The notes under the pieces are model-generated. The model was not told the DNA's origin. It did no database searches and worked only from the letters and a program-made list of their open reading frames with translations. A DNA stretch of 64,000 nucleotides, taken from Butyricicoccus sp. Marseille-Q5471. GTDB taxonomy: Bacteria; Bacillota; Clostridia; Oscillospirales; Butyricicoccaceae. The DNA is taken from the NCBI RefSeq assembly GCF_951230135.1, contig NZ_CATNVC010000004.1, positions 182,945 to 246,944 on the forward strand, written 5' to 3'. The stretch's first letter is position 1. Each line of letters starts with the position of its first letter. A program made the translations under genes and the position numbers. Shown here in pieces: positions 17,294 through 26,644 of this stretch.

Positions 17294-17348
17294 TTGACAA
17301 GACGAAAAAGATGTACTATCATCCAATTAGATGACAGTACATCTTTTT
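17294..17348 (+). promoter_or_regulatory. MarR operon promoter overlapped by an 18-bp-arm palindrome
   Basis: TTGACA (17294-17299), 17-bp spacer, TATCAT (17317-17322). A long inverted repeat spans 17305-17348: arms AAAAAGATGTACTATCAT and ATGACAGTACATCTTTTT match at 17 of 18 positions around the 8-base centre CCAATTAG. It covers the -10 box and the start of transcription, an ideal place for MarR autorepression. As RNA it could also fold as a terminator-like stem. Confidence 0.8.
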
Positions 17349-17369
17349 TTGTGACTTGGGGGAATTACG

Positions 17370-17846
17370 ATGGATGACAGCAAGCGGCAAATCACCAAAA
17401 TCGCGCGGGAGGTGGGCAAATTCACCGTGCGTATGCTCAAAGCCGAAGGAATCGGCACTGCAGAATACGATTTTTTGCACGCGGTGCGCAAAAATCCGGG
17501 CATCACACAGGCGGCCATCCGTGAGCTGCTCCATCTGGACAAGGGTGCGGCAGCGCGGCGGGCGGCAAATCTGGAGGCCAAGGGGTATCTCGTGCGAAAG
17601 CCCAATCCGGCGGACGGACGCAGCCGTCTGCTGTACGCCACCGACAAGGCCGATGCGCTCAAGGCATCCAAGGCCTCGGTTGAAACGCTGTACTATGAAT
17701 GGCTGACCGAATCGCTCTGCGCACAAGAGCGCGAGGAGTTTGCTCGGGTGCTCGGTCTGCTCTATGAACGGTCAAAGGCCGAAAGCCGGGCGGGTTTTCC
17801 GCACCTGACCGCGCGTTTTGACGCACGAAAGGCGGAGTCCCTATGA
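17370..17846 (+). CDS. MarR-family transcriptional repressor
   Basis: 158 aa. Winged helix-turn-helix with the MarR pattern: ITQAAIRELLHLDKGAAARRAANLEAKGYLVRKPNPADGRSRLLYAT. The wing contains the conserved D-RS/R residues (PADGRSRLLY). Flanking helices (1-35 and 100-150) would form the dimer interface. The promoter palindrome just upstream is the likely operator. Its stop overlaps the start of the first ABC exporter gene (ATGA), so the three genes are co-transcribed and probably self-regulated. MarR-ABC exporter operons commonly respond to toxic small molecules; the ligand cannot be read from the sequence. Confidence 0.9.
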   Translation: MDDSKRQITKIAREVGKFTVRMLKAEGIGTAEYDFLHAVRKNPGITQAAIRELLHLDKGAAARRAANLEAKGYLVRKPNPADGRSRLLYATDKADALKASKASVETLYYEWLTESLCAQEREEFARVLGLLYERSKAESRAGFPHLTARFDARKAESL

Positions 17847-19609
17847 GGGCGGACACGCCGATTCAAAAGGTCAGCCACCCTGACCGCATCCTCTCCTATT
17901 TCCGGCTTGAAATATGGCCGCTTGCAGTGGTCACAGTATCCGGCCTGCTCTGCAACATCGGCATGACGGCAGGACCTTATTTCGAGGGACAGCTCGCCCA
18001 GCGGCTGTTTGATATCATGCGCGGCGAGAAGCGCTTTTTCGACATGCTGTCGCTCGCTGCGCTTTATCTTGCGGTCATTTTTGCCGTGCAGGGCATGCGC
18101 TGCGTCAAGCGGTTTTATGTGCGTCGCTTCGCAAACGACACCGCACGCAACATGCGGCACATGCTCTACAACAGTCTGGTACACAAGAGCAAGGCGGCGC
18201 TTGCCGAGGAGAGCGTGGGCGCAACGATGACCCGCGCGGTCAGCGATGTGGACGCCTGCGTCGAGGGCATGCGCAAATTCACCACCGAGCTGTTCGACAC
18301 CGGCGTGCTGCTGATTGCCTACCTCGCGCTGTTGTTCGCTTACGACTGGCGGCTCGCGCTGCTGTCCTGCGTGTTCACGCCCGCCGCCTATTTCATCGCC
18401 GGACGGCTCAAAACAGTGGTCACACGATGCAGTGCGGCCTATAAGAAGAGTGCGGGTGCGCTGAACGACGCAACGCTTGACCGCGTGACCAACGCCGTCA
18501 CCTACCGCGTCCACGGACGCGAGGGCGACCGCGACGAAGCCTACGAGCAGCGGCTTTGCGATTATGAAAAGAAGGCGGTCGCGGCCAACCTCTGGGAAAG
18601 CACGATGCAGCCGATTTACAACCTCATTTCGATGTGCGGCGCGGTGCCGATTCTCTATCTCGGTGCAAAAAATGTGTTGGGAACTGGGTGGACAGCATGG
18701 GATGTCGCGGCTTTCGCCACCTTTTTCTCCTGTTTCACCAAAATCGCGCTCAAATCCTCTAAAGCGGCGCGGCTGCTCGGCGCGGTGCAGAAGGCGCAGG
18801 TGTCCTGGCAGCGCATCAAGCCGCTGATGCAGGACTACATCGAGCCGGACACCCAAACCGATTTGGATTTCACGCAGCCGCGGCCGCTGACCGTGCAGCA
18901 CCTGTCGTTCGGCTATCCGGACGGTCGGGAAATTCTGCGCGATCTGTCCTTTTCCGCGGTTCCCGGTGAGATGATTGGCGTAACAGGGCCGGTGGCGGCG
19001 GGCAAATCGACGCTCGCGCGGGCATTTCTGTGCGAATCTCCGTACGAGGGCAGCATCCGTCTGGGAGACGCCGAGCTGAGCATGCTCAGCGCCTATGAGC
19101 GCAGCCGTCTGATTTCCTATCTGGGACACCAACCCGAGCTGATGAGCGACACCGTCGGGGAAAACATCCGTCTGGGTGAAGCGCGAGAAATTACGCCCTA
19201 TCTGCGCGCCGTCTGTCTCGACGGCGAGGTGGACGGCATGCCGGAGGGCGCGGAAACCTTTGCCGGCAGCGGCGGCGGTCGGCTCTCCGGCGGGCAGCAG
19301 GCACGCGTGGCGCTCGCCCGCACGCTGTACAACGGGCGGCAGCTTCTCCTGCTTGACGATCCCTTTTCCGCTGTTGACCGCAAAACGGAAGAGCAAATCA
19401 TGCAGAACCTCCGCACCCTCGCATCCAATCGGATTGTTCTGCTGTTTTCACACCGTCTGCACCTGTTTCCAATGCTCAGTCAGGTGATTTGGCTGGAAAA
19501 CGGTCGCGGAACGGTGTCCACGCACGAGCAGCTCATGGGTGAAAACGAAACCTACGCCGCGCTGTACCGCGCGCAGACGACAGGAGGCGAAACGCATGCG
19601 AAAAAATGA
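17843..19609 (+). CDS. ABC exporter half-transporter A (fused membrane and ATPase domains)
   Basis: 588 aa: six-helix ABC transmembrane domain (about 25-320) and ATPase domain (about 345-580). Walker A is GPVAAGKST, the signature is canonical (GGRLSGGQQARVALAR), Walker B is LLLLDDPFSAVD, and the switch His is in LFSHRLH. The catalytic Glu after Walker B is Asp (DDP rather than DEA/DEP). The next gene has an intact DE but a non-canonical signature. Paired, they give one degenerate and one functional ATP site, as in LmrCD/TM287-288-type heterodimers. Its start overlaps the MarR stop and its end overlaps the next gene by 14 bp. Confidence 0.92.
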   Translation: MRADTPIQKVSHPDRILSYFRLEIWPLAVVTVSGLLCNIGMTAGPYFEGQLAQRLFDIMRGEKRFFDMLSLAALYLAVIFAVQGMRCVKRFYVRRFANDTARNMRHMLYNSLVHKSKAALAEESVGATMTRAVSDVDACVEGMRKFTTELFDTGVLLIAYLALLFAYDWRLALLSCVFTPAAYFIAGRLKTVVTRCSAAYKKSAGALNDATLDRVTNAVTYRVHGREGDRDEAYEQRLCDYEKKAVAANLWESTMQPIYNLISMCGAVPILYLGAKNVLGTGWTAWDVAAFATFFSCFTKIALKSSKAARLLGAVQKAQVSWQRIKPLMQDYIEPDTQTDLDFTQPRPLTVQHLSFGYPDGREILRDLSFSAVPGEMIGVTGPVAAGKSTLARAFLCESPYEGSIRLGDAELSMLSAYERSRLISYLGHQPELMSDTVGENIRLGEAREITPYLRAVCLDGEVDGMPEGAETFAGSGGGRLSGGQQARVALARTLYNGRQLLLLDDPFSAVDRKTEEQIMQNLRTLASNRIVLLFSHRLHLFPMLSQVIWLENGRGTVSTHEQLMGENETYAALYRAQTTGGETHAKK

Positions 19610-21257
19610 CGGACTCGCGTCAGTCGTGCGCGAGGTTGCCGCCAAAGCAGCGGGACTGACGCTCGGCCTGCTCGTCTGCATCGCCGGCGCGGTCGGCTTT
19701 GCGCTGCTGCCGCCGCTCGTGCTTGAGCGCATTGTCAACCGCCTGACCGCCGGGCAGACAGTCACGCTGCGCCTTGCGCTGCTGTATTTCGGGGTGCTCG
19801 CAATTTCGGGTGTGTTTGAAGCCACACAGAACGTGCTCATCACCGTGTTTGGACAAAAGGTGACGCACGGCCTGCGGCGGCAAATGTGCCGCAAGCTGTC
19901 CCGCCTGCCCGCTGCCTACTTTACCGAAAACGAGGCCGGCAAGATTACCTCGCGCTTCGTCAGCGATGTGGATGCGGTTGATTCGTTGTTCACCAACGGT
20001 ATCATCAGCATGGCGGCGGACGGCTGCAAGGTCATCAGCATCGTTGCCATCATTTTTGTCAAGAGCCGGGGACTTGGCGTGCTGATGCTTCTTGTCACGC
20101 CGCTGCTTTTTCTGATGACGCGGCACTTCCAGTCACGCATGCTCGGCGCGCAGGTGGAAAACCGCGTCGCTGTCGGCAAGGTCAACAACCACGTGCCCGA
20201 GACCATCCGCAACATCCGCATGATTCACACCCTGTTCCGTGAGCGCTACATGGAGGAGCGCTACGATGCGTACATCAGCGAAAGCTACCGCGCGACCGAA
20301 ACCTCCAACCGCTATGACGCACTCTATTCCCCGATTATCATTTTCATCAGCTCGTGCATCATTGCGGTGATGATGATCTGTGCTTCAATCGGCGGCGGAA
20401 TGCAGCAGTTTTTCGGCCTGTCGGTCGGCACGGCGGTCGCCATCATCGCCTATGTGGGCAAGGTGTTCGACCCGCTCGAGAGCATCGGCATGGAGATTCA
20501 GAACATCCAGTCGGCCGTGGCGGACATTCGGCGCATCAATGCTTTTCGGCGGCAGGCGGAGCGCAAACCCGCCGATACTACCCTCACCTGCGACAAGCTG
20601 CTGCAGCGGGATGGCGCACGCATTCGTTTTCATCATGTTTTCTTCGGCTACGACCCCGCGCAGCCGGTGCTCACCGACCAGAGCTTTGACCTCGGCGCGG
20701 GCGAAACCGCGACGCTCGTCGGACGGACGGGCGCGGGCAAAAGCACGGCGTTTCGCCTGCTGCTCGGCCTGTACAGCCCAGATGCAGGACAGGTAAGCGT
20801 GTGCGGCGCACCTGCGGACGAGATTCCCGACACGGAAAAGCGGCGGCTGTTCGGCTATGTCGAGCAGACCTTTCATCTCGTCAGCGGCACGGTGGGCGAG
20901 CAGATTTCACTGTTTGACCCCGCCATCGGGCAGGCGCAGATTGAGCGAGCCGCAGCACTGGTCGGCCTGCACGAGGCCATTCTCGCCCTGCCCATGGGGT
21001 ATGACACACCTGCGGCGGACAGTCTCTTTTCGCAGGGGCAGTTTCAGCTGCTGTCCATTGCGCGGGCAGTGGCGGCCGATCCCGCAATCCTGCTGCTGGA
21101 CGAAATCACGGCGAACCTCGACTCCGGCACCGAGCGCCGCGTCATTGAGGCGCTGGAACGCGCGTCGGCAAACCGTACTGTGCTCTCCATTTCCCATCGG
21201 CTGTACGAGCAGACCTCCGTCGGCCGCCTGATTCATATTCACGGCGAAACCGCATAA
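19596..21257 (+). CDS. ABC exporter half-transporter B (fused membrane and ATPase domains)
   Basis: 553 aa, transmembrane domain followed by ATPase. Walker A GRTGAGKST, Walker B ILLLDEITANLDS with the catalytic Glu, switch His in SISHRLYEQ. The ABC signature is changed from LSGGQ to FSQGQ (SLFSQGQFQLLSIARA). In a heterodimer this altered signature faces the Walker motifs of subunit A, which themselves have Asp for Glu, so both defects fall in the same ATP site. ATG 19596 was chosen because of AGGAGG 8 nt upstream; the open frame extends further upstream inside gene A. Likely drug/lipid or peptide efflux under MarR control. Confidence 0.92.
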   Translation: MRKNDGLASVVREVAAKAAGLTLGLLVCIAGAVGFALLPPLVLERIVNRLTAGQTVTLRLALLYFGVLAISGVFEATQNVLITVFGQKVTHGLRRQMCRKLSRLPAAYFTENEAGKITSRFVSDVDAVDSLFTNGIISMAADGCKVISIVAIIFVKSRGLGVLMLLVTPLLFLMTRHFQSRMLGAQVENRVAVGKVNNHVPETIRNIRMIHTLFRERYMEERYDAYISESYRATETSNRYDALYSPIIIFISSCIIAVMMICASIGGGMQQFFGLSVGTAVAIIAYVGKVFDPLESIGMEIQNIQSAVADIRRINAFRRQAERKPADTTLTCDKLLQRDGARIRFHHVFFGYDPAQPVLTDQSFDLGAGETATLVGRTGAGKSTAFRLLLGLYSPDAGQVSVCGAPADEIPDTEKRRLFGYVEQTFHLVSGTVGEQISLFDPAIGQAQIERAAALVGLHEAILALPMGYDTPAADSLFSQGQFQLLSIARAVAADPAILLLDEITANLDSGTERRVIEALERASANRTVLSISHRLYEQTSVGRLIHIHGETA

Positions 21258-21263
21258 ACACAT

Positions 21264-21294
21264 AAAAAAAGTCAGGCTTGTGCCTGACTTTTTT
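21264..21294. terminator. Bidirectional terminator between converging genes
   Basis: AAAAAAAGTCAGGC-TTGT-GCCTGACTTTTTT. It lies 6 bp after the ABC stop and 10 bp from the end of the leftward AraC gene, so it can stop transcription on both strands. Confidence 0.85.
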
Positions 21295-21303
21295 GCTGCT
21301 TCC

Positions 21304-22161
21304 CTATCGCGGGCTGCTAAACTCCTTGGGACTGCGGCCGAATTCTCGCTTAAAGGCCTTGAGGAAGTTAGAATAGTCATTAAACCCGCATTGCAGGCAC
21401 GCATCCATGACCGGATAGCCTTCCCGCAGCATGTCCCGCGCCCTGACCAGACGTTTTTTGATGATAAACTGATAGAGACTCAGTCCTGTATACGCCTTGA
21501 ACAGATGGTTGAGATAGTATTTGCTGATGTAAAGCGCACCTGCAATCTGGTCGAGCGTCAAATCCTCCTGCAGGTTTTCGTTGATGTACGCCACCACCTG
21601 ATTGACCTTTTCGTTCTCCGTTACATCCTGATCGAGGTTGGCGGGCGTGGCAAAATATGCACGGTTAAGGTAGACAAGGAACTGCGTCATATAGGCATAG
21701 GACAGTGTGCGGCTGCCGAACGCCTGCTCGCTCTGTGCACGCAGAATTTTTTCACAGATGCCCTTGAGGTGCGAAAGCGTCGCGCTGTCCGGCCGGATAA
21801 GCTTGTGCCCCTTTTGATCGGCGTCCAAAAAGCAGGCGGACAGATTATCCCCCAATTCCAGCTGCTGCGCAATAAAATCCGGATGAACCCAGAGAACATA
21901 TCGCTCATAAGGCTTGCCGGGATGAATATTGGGTCGATGAATATCCCGGTTATCGGTCAGCAGAATATCCCCCGGGCGCAGCTGATAGGTGCGTCCGTCA
22001 ATGATGTAGGACACGTCCCCTCCAAGGAAAAAATACACCTCATAAAACTCGTGCTCATGAAAATCCACCAGAGGCGGGATAGGATCCAGATAGTGATAGC
22101 ACTCGAAGTGCTTCTCCTCCATCGTCTGCCGCGTATTGAATTCACTCCTCGTCGAAATCAC
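21304..22161 (-). CDS. AraC-family regulator of the uronate operon (inferred)
   Basis: 285 aa. N-terminal cupin (FHEHEFYEVYFFLGGDVSYIIDGRTYQLRPGDILL is the core, near residues 35-70), C-terminal double helix-turn-helix (LTLDQIAGALYISKYYLNHLFKAYTG; CLQCGFNDYSNFLKAFKREFGRSPKEF). GTG 22161 was chosen because GGAGG lies 9 nt upstream; ATG 22122 is an alternative with a poorer site. It is divergent from the uronate isomerase/TRAP operon, with about 180 bp between them, so it is likely its activator. The effector is probably an uronate or intermediate; this is inferred from position only. Confidence 0.88.
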   Translation of the reverse strand: MISTRSEFNTRQTMEEKHFECYHYLDPIPPLVDFHEHEFYEVYFFLGGDVSYIIDGRTYQLRPGDILLTDNRDIHRPNIHPGKPYERYVLWVHPDFIAQQLELGDNLSACFLDADQKGHKLIRPDSATLSHLKGICEKILRAQSEQAFGSRTLSYAYMTQFLVYLNRAYFATPANLDQDVTENEKVNQVVAYINENLQEDLTLDQIAGALYISKYYLNHLFKAYTGLSLYQFIIKKRLVRARDMLREGYPVMDACLQCGFNDYSNFLKAFKREFGRSPKEFSSPR

Positions 22162-22256
22162 CAAAAAACACCTCCGAATTTTGATTATATATAAATTATA
22201 TCGCAATTTTCACTGGTTTTCAAGCAGGATATGCCACGTGAACGCCGTTCGCGGTC

Positions 22257-22265
22257 TGCTATACT
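22257..22265 (+). promoter_or_regulatory. Extended -10 promoter for the uronate operon
   Basis: TGCTATACT (extended -10) lies 78 bp before the uronate isomerase start. No good -35 box is seen 17 bp upstream, consistent with dependence on the divergent AraC activator. Confidence 0.45.
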
Positions 22266-22342
22266 GATGTTAAGTAAAGGGGGAACGCCCACCGAAGGCC
22301 AAGGCGGTGCGGCCCATTGACCACGAAAGGAAGTAATGGATC

Positions 22343-23743
22343 ATGAACACTTTCATCACAGAAGATTTTCTGCTCAATACCGAACCCGCCCGCACGCTGT
22401 ATCACGATTTTGCCGCATCCATGCCGATTTTTGACTATCACTGCCATCTCGACCCCAAGGAGATTTACGAAAACCGTTCCTTTTCAAGCATCGGTGAGGC
22501 GTGGCTCGCCGGGGATCACTACAAATGGCGGCTGATGCGTGCCTGCGGCGTGCCCGAGCAGTACATCACCGGCAACGCTTCGTTCCGTGAAAAATTCGAC
22601 CGTTTTGCCGCAATCATGCCCGAACTGGTCGGCAACCCGATTTATCACTGGTCGCATCTGGAGCTCAAACGGTTTTTCGGCATCGACACATTGCTCAGTG
22701 CGCAGACCGCGGACGAAATCTGGGAAAAGGCGAACGAAACGCTGCGCACCGCGACCGCCCGCTCGCTGATTACCGACAGCAACGTGCGTGCGCTGTGCAC
22801 CACGGACGATCCGGCGGACGATCTGCAATACCACCGCCTGCTGCGGCAGGACGAGGGGTTTGACGTCAAAGTGCTGCCCACCTTCCGCCCCGACAAATCG
22901 CTCCACATCGAAAACAAGGAGTATGCCGCTTACATTGAGCGGCTCAGTGGAGCGGCAGGCATTGCAATCCGTACGCTTTCCGATTTGGGCGACGCGCTGT
23001 CCCGCCGCTGTACTTATTTTGCCACAGAAGGCTGCCGCCTGTCCGACCACTCCTTCGGCGCGCCCGACTTCACTGTCTGGGACGAAACCGCCGCCCAGAC
23101 CGCAATGGAAACGGCACTTGCAGGCGCAAAACCGACCGATTACGAGGTTTCGGCCTACCAGTCCTATGTGATGAATCTGCTGGGCGAGCTGTATGTGCAG
23201 CACGGCTTTGTCATGCAGCTGCATTTGGGTGCGGAGCGCAACCTGAGCACCCGCCAGTTCGTAAACCTCGGCCCAGACGTAGGCTGCGACTCAATTGGTG
23301 ACACCGTGTCCACCGCATCGCTTGCGGCGCTGCTCGACCGCCTTGCGACGCGTGACCTGCTGCCGCGCACCGTGCTGTATACCTTGAACGCCGCCGATAA
23401 TGACAAGCTGATTGCCGCCGCCGGCTGCTTCCAGGACGGTACGGTCGCCGGCAAAATCCAATTCGGCTCGGCATGGTGGTTCAACGACCACTTTGAGGGC
23501 ATGCTCGCACAGCTCAAGTCGCTTTCGAGCATCGGCGTGCTCAGCCGCTCCATCGGCATGCTGACCGACAGCCGCTCCTTCCTCAGCTATCCGCGCCACG
23601 AATATTTCCGCCGCATCCTGTGCCGTCTGGTCGGCGGCTGGGTGGCAGAAGGCATGGCACCCGCCGATTATGACACGCTGGGACGCATGATTCAGGGGAT
23701 TTGCTTCCAAAATGCGGCCGAATATATCGGTTTGAACGGCTGA
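22343..23743 (+). CDS. uxaC: Uronate (glucuronate/galacturonate) isomerase
   Basis: 466 aa, the usual length. Amidohydrolase-like TIM barrel. The N-terminal metal motif FDYHCHLDPKEI is characteristic of UxaC, followed by WRLMRACGVPE, LCTTDDPADDL, LPTFRPDKSL, MQLHLGAERN and the late SYPRHEYFRRILC. It interconverts D-glucuronate with D-fructuronate, or D-galacturonate with D-tagaturonate. AGGAAG precedes ATG. It leads an operon with a three-part TRAP transporter, so the imported substrate is probably a hexuronate. D-tagaturonate, the predicted product of the inositol-type route at 2-7 kb, is also a substrate/product of this enzyme, which links the two regions metabolically. Confidence 0.95.
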   Translation: MNTFITEDFLLNTEPARTLYHDFAASMPIFDYHCHLDPKEIYENRSFSSIGEAWLAGDHYKWRLMRACGVPEQYITGNASFREKFDRFAAIMPELVGNPIYHWSHLELKRFFGIDTLLSAQTADEIWEKANETLRTATARSLITDSNVRALCTTDDPADDLQYHRLLRQDEGFDVKVLPTFRPDKSLHIENKEYAAYIERLSGAAGIAIRTLSDLGDALSRRCTYFATEGCRLSDHSFGAPDFTVWDETAAQTAMETALAGAKPTDYEVSAYQSYVMNLLGELYVQHGFVMQLHLGAERNLSTRQFVNLGPDVGCDSIGDTVSTASLAALLDRLATRDLLPRTVLYTLNAADNDKLIAAAGCFQDGTVAGKIQFGSAWWFNDHFEGMLAQLKSLSSIGVLSRSIGMLTDSRSFLSYPRHEYFRRILCRLVGGWVAEGMAPADYDTLGRMIQGICFQNAAEYIGLNG

Positions 23744-23782
23744 TCGGCGTTTTCACTCGTTTCACAGAGTAAAGGAGGAACC

Positions 23783-24814
23783 ATGAACATCAAACTGCGC
23801 CTGACGGCGCTTGCACTGGCGGCTTTGACCGCCCTGCCCGCACTCGGCGGCTGCGCAGCCTCCGCATCGGGCGACCGACGCATCATCCGCATCGGGCACA
23901 ACCAGTCCACCAACCATCCCACGCATATCGCTCTGCTTGAGTTTGAATCCTTCATTGAAAGCAAGCTTGGCGACAAATATGACGTGCAGGTTTATCCGAG
24001 CGAGCTGCTCGGCTCACAGACCGATATGGTGCAGCTGACGCAGACCGGCGCAATCGACTTTTGCGTAGCCAGCAATTCGATTCTCGAGACTTTCTCCGAG
24101 AACTACACGCTGTTCAACATGCCGTATCTCTTCGCAAGCGCGGATGCGTACCACGCTGCGATGGACGATGAGGCCGTCACCGGTCCGATTTTCGACTCCA
24201 CCAAGAAGGCGGGCTTCGAGTCGGTCACGTGGATTGACGCGGGCACGCGCAATTTCTACACCATCAACAAGCCGGTCAACACCCCTGCCGACCTGAAGGG
24301 ACTCAAAATCCGCGTGCAGCAGTCGCCCACCAACATTGAAATGATGCGCCTGCTGGGCGGCTCGGCCACCCCGATGGGCTTCGGCGACGTATACACCGCG
24401 CTCCAGTCCAAAATCATCGACGGCGCGGAGAACAACGAGATGGCGCTGGTCGACAACGGCCACGGCGACGTATGCAAATACTACTCCTACGACATGCACC
24501 AGATGATTCCTGATCTGCTCATCGGCAACTGCGCGTTTCTGGACGGGCTGAGCGCCGAGGAGCGCGCCGTGTTTGACGAGGGCTTTGCGCTCATCAATCA
24601 GGTCGAGCGTAAGGAATGGGTCGCCGCAATCGAAAACGCCAAGGACAAGGCGCAGAACGAGCAGGGCGTGCAGTTCCTCTATCCAGACACCAAACCGTTC
24701 CAGGAGGCGGTCGCGCCGATGCATGACGCCATCCTCGCCAAATACCCCGACCTGCAGCCGATTTACGATTTAATTCAGGGATACAATGCCGAATATCCCT
24801 CGACAGCGTCTTAA
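23783..24814 (+). CDS. TRAP transporter substrate-binding protein (DctP family), lipoprotein
   Basis: 343 aa. The signal sequence ends PALGGCAAS, a lipobox, so the mature protein would be lipid-anchored outside the membrane. DctP hallmarks: IRIGHNQSTNHPTH, VYPSELLGSQTDMVQLTQTG, WIDAGTRNFYTINKPV, LKGLKIRVQQSP (with the substrate-binding Arg) and GFGDVYTALQSKIIDGAENN. AGGAGG before ATG. It lies 40 bp after uxaC and before the DctQ and DctM genes. Together these import an acidic sugar using an ion gradient; hexuronate is the best guess from the isomerase. Confidence 0.93.
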   Translation: MNIKLRLTALALAALTALPALGGCAASASGDRRIIRIGHNQSTNHPTHIALLEFESFIESKLGDKYDVQVYPSELLGSQTDMVQLTQTGAIDFCVASNSILETFSENYTLFNMPYLFASADAYHAAMDDEAVTGPIFDSTKKAGFESVTWIDAGTRNFYTINKPVNTPADLKGLKIRVQQSPTNIEMMRLLGGSATPMGFGDVYTALQSKIIDGAENNEMALVDNGHGDVCKYYSYDMHQMIPDLLIGNCAFLDGLSAEERAVFDEGFALINQVERKEWVAAIENAKDKAQNEQGVQFLYPDTKPFQEAVAPMHDAILAKYPDLQPIYDLIQGYNAEYPSTAS

Positions 24815-24829
24815 GGGAGGTGCGCAAAC

Positions 24830-25303
24830 ATGAAGCTACGCAATTTACTGACCCGTGCGCTCAATGCGCTGGCCGGAACCAGTTTTCTGGCCATGGTCGT
24901 GCTCACCTGCTGGCAGGTGCTGACCCGTTACGTACTCAAGCAGCCCTCCTCCTGGTCGGAGGAGCTGGTTTCCTACCTGTTTGCGTGGATGGCGCTGCTC
25001 GGCGCTTCGCTGGTCACCAGTGAACGCGGACACATGAACATCCCCGTCGTGGTCGAGCGCATGAAACCCGCCGCGCAGAAGTTCTTCCTGTGTCTGGGCG
25101 AGGTCATCGCCTTCCTGTTCTCCGCCGTCATTCTGCTGTTCGGCGGCGCGCAGATCACAAGCCTTGCCATGGGTCAGATGACCTCCGGCCTGGGCGTTCC
25201 CGTGGGCGTGTTCTACATCGTGCTGCCGCTGTGCGGCGTGCTCAACATGGCCTACACCGTTTTGAACATCATCGACCTGTGCCGCGGAAAGGAGGCTGCA
25301 TAA
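24830..25303 (+). CDS. TRAP transporter small membrane subunit (DctQ family)
   Basis: 157 aa, four hydrophobic segments. The family signature is CWQVLTRYVLKQPSSWSEELVSYLFAW around residues 25-50, followed by LLGASLVTSERGHMNI. GGGAGG precedes ATG 24830, 15 bp after the binding-protein stop. It links the binding protein to the large DctM subunit. Its stop codon is 1 bp before the DctM start, indicating coupled translation. Confidence 0.92.
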   Translation: MKLRNLLTRALNALAGTSFLAMVVLTCWQVLTRYVLKQPSSWSEELVSYLFAWMALLGASLVTSERGHMNIPVVVERMKPAAQKFFLCLGEVIAFLFSAVILLFGGAQITSLAMGQMTSGLGVPVGVFYIVLPLCGVLNMAYTVLNIIDLCRGKEAA

Positions 25304-25304
25304 C

Positions 25305-26606
25305 ATGGCAATGCAATCTTTGCTGATTATCATCGCCGTACTGGCAATTCTGCTCATCGTCGGCGTGCCGATTTCCTACGCAATCGGTATTTCCGCACTG
25401 ACCGCGATTTTGCAGACCGTACCGCTTGATGTTTCCGTGCTCACCGCCGCGCAGCGCACCTTCGTCGGCATGAGCAAATTCAGCCTGACCGCCATCCCCT
25501 TCTTCATTCTGGCGGGCAACCTGATGAATCAGGGCGGCATCGCCAAACGGCTGGTGGACTTTGTCATGGCGCTGCTCGGCAAGCTGCCCGGCGCGCTGCT
25601 TGTGACCAACGTCGGCGCAAACGCGCTGTTCGGCGCGATTTCCGGCTCGGCTTCGGCCGCGGCGGCCGCTGTCGGCAGCATGGTGGAAAAGGGCGAGGAG
25701 GAACAGGGCTACGACAAGGCGCTGTGCGCGGCCACCAACGGCTCTTCCGCTCCCTCCGGCCTGCTGATTCCCCCTTCCAACGCACTGATTACTTATTCCC
25801 TCGCCTCGGGCGGCACCTCGGTTGCGGCGCTGTTCATCGGCGGCTATATTCCCGGTATCCTGTGGGTGCTGTGCTGTCTGGTCGTCGCCGTGCTGATTGC
25901 CCGCAAAAAGGGCTACACCGGCGTTGCCGGCAAGTTTGACTGGAAGGCGCTCGGCCGTGCTACTCTGCATGCCATTCCCGCCCTGTCGCTGATTGTTGTG
26001 GTCATCGGCGGCATCGTAGCCGGTGTGTTCACCGCGACAGAAGGCTCGGCCATCGCGGTGGTATATGCGCTGATTCTTGGCATCTGTTACAAAAACATCT
26101 CACTTAAATCCTTCTGGGATACGCTGGTGGACAGCGCCAAAATGAGCGGCATGGTTGTGTTCCTCATCGGTGTGTCCAACATTCTCGGCTGGGTGATGGC
26201 CTTCACGCAGATTCCGCAGGCCGTGTCCGACGCGCTGATGGGCGTGACAAGCAACCCGGTTATCATCCTGCTGATTATGAACGTCATCCTGCTCATCGCC
26301 GGCACGTTCATGGACGTGACCCCCGCCATCCTGATTTTCACCCCACTGTTCCTGCCTATCGTGCGCAGCTTCGGTATGGATCCCATCCACTTCGGTCTGG
26401 TGCTGGTCTATAACCTGTGCATCGGCAACATCACACCGCCGGTTGGCAACACGCTGTTCGTGGCAATCAAGGTAGGGCGCACATCGCTCGCCAAGGTCAT
26501 GCCCTATATGCTGTTTTACTATGTTGCGATTCTGCTCGGACTGCTGCTGGTCACCTATATCCCGGCAATCAGTATGTGTTTGCCCATCGCGGCGGGACTT
26601 GCATAA
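25305..26606 (+). CDS. TRAP transporter large permease (DctM family)
   Basis: 433 aa with about twelve hydrophobic segments. Typical DctM regions: FSLTAIPFFILAGNLMN, FGAISGSASAAAAAVGSMV, PPSNALITYSLASGGTSVAALFIGG, GTFMDVTPAILIFTPLFLPI and NLCIGNITPPVGNTLFV. It is the ion-coupled channel of the importer. It is the last gene of the uxaC operon; the terminator follows 38 bp later. Confidence 0.94.
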   Translation: MAMQSLLIIIAVLAILLIVGVPISYAIGISALTAILQTVPLDVSVLTAAQRTFVGMSKFSLTAIPFFILAGNLMNQGGIAKRLVDFVMALLGKLPGALLVTNVGANALFGAISGSASAAAAAVGSMVEKGEEEQGYDKALCAATNGSSAPSGLLIPPSNALITYSLASGGTSVAALFIGGYIPGILWVLCCLVVAVLIARKKGYTGVAGKFDWKALGRATLHAIPALSLIVVVIGGIVAGVFTATEGSAIAVVYALILGICYKNISLKSFWDTLVDSAKMSGMVVFLIGVSNILGWVMAFTQIPQAVSDALMGVTSNPVIILLIMNVILLIAGTFMDVTPAILIFTPLFLPIVRSFGMDPIHFGLVLVYNLCIGNITPPVGNTLFVAIKVGRTSLAKVMPYMLFYYVAILLGLLLVTYIPAISMCLPIAAGLA

Positions 26607-26644
26607 CCCCCTATTCCTTTACTCATTTCCTATATTTCCTCTTG

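Noticed and set aside
17762..19396. 544-codon open frame opposite the first ABC exporter gene
   Set aside because: Antisense of a gene with all Walker and signature motifs; no coding evidence of its own.
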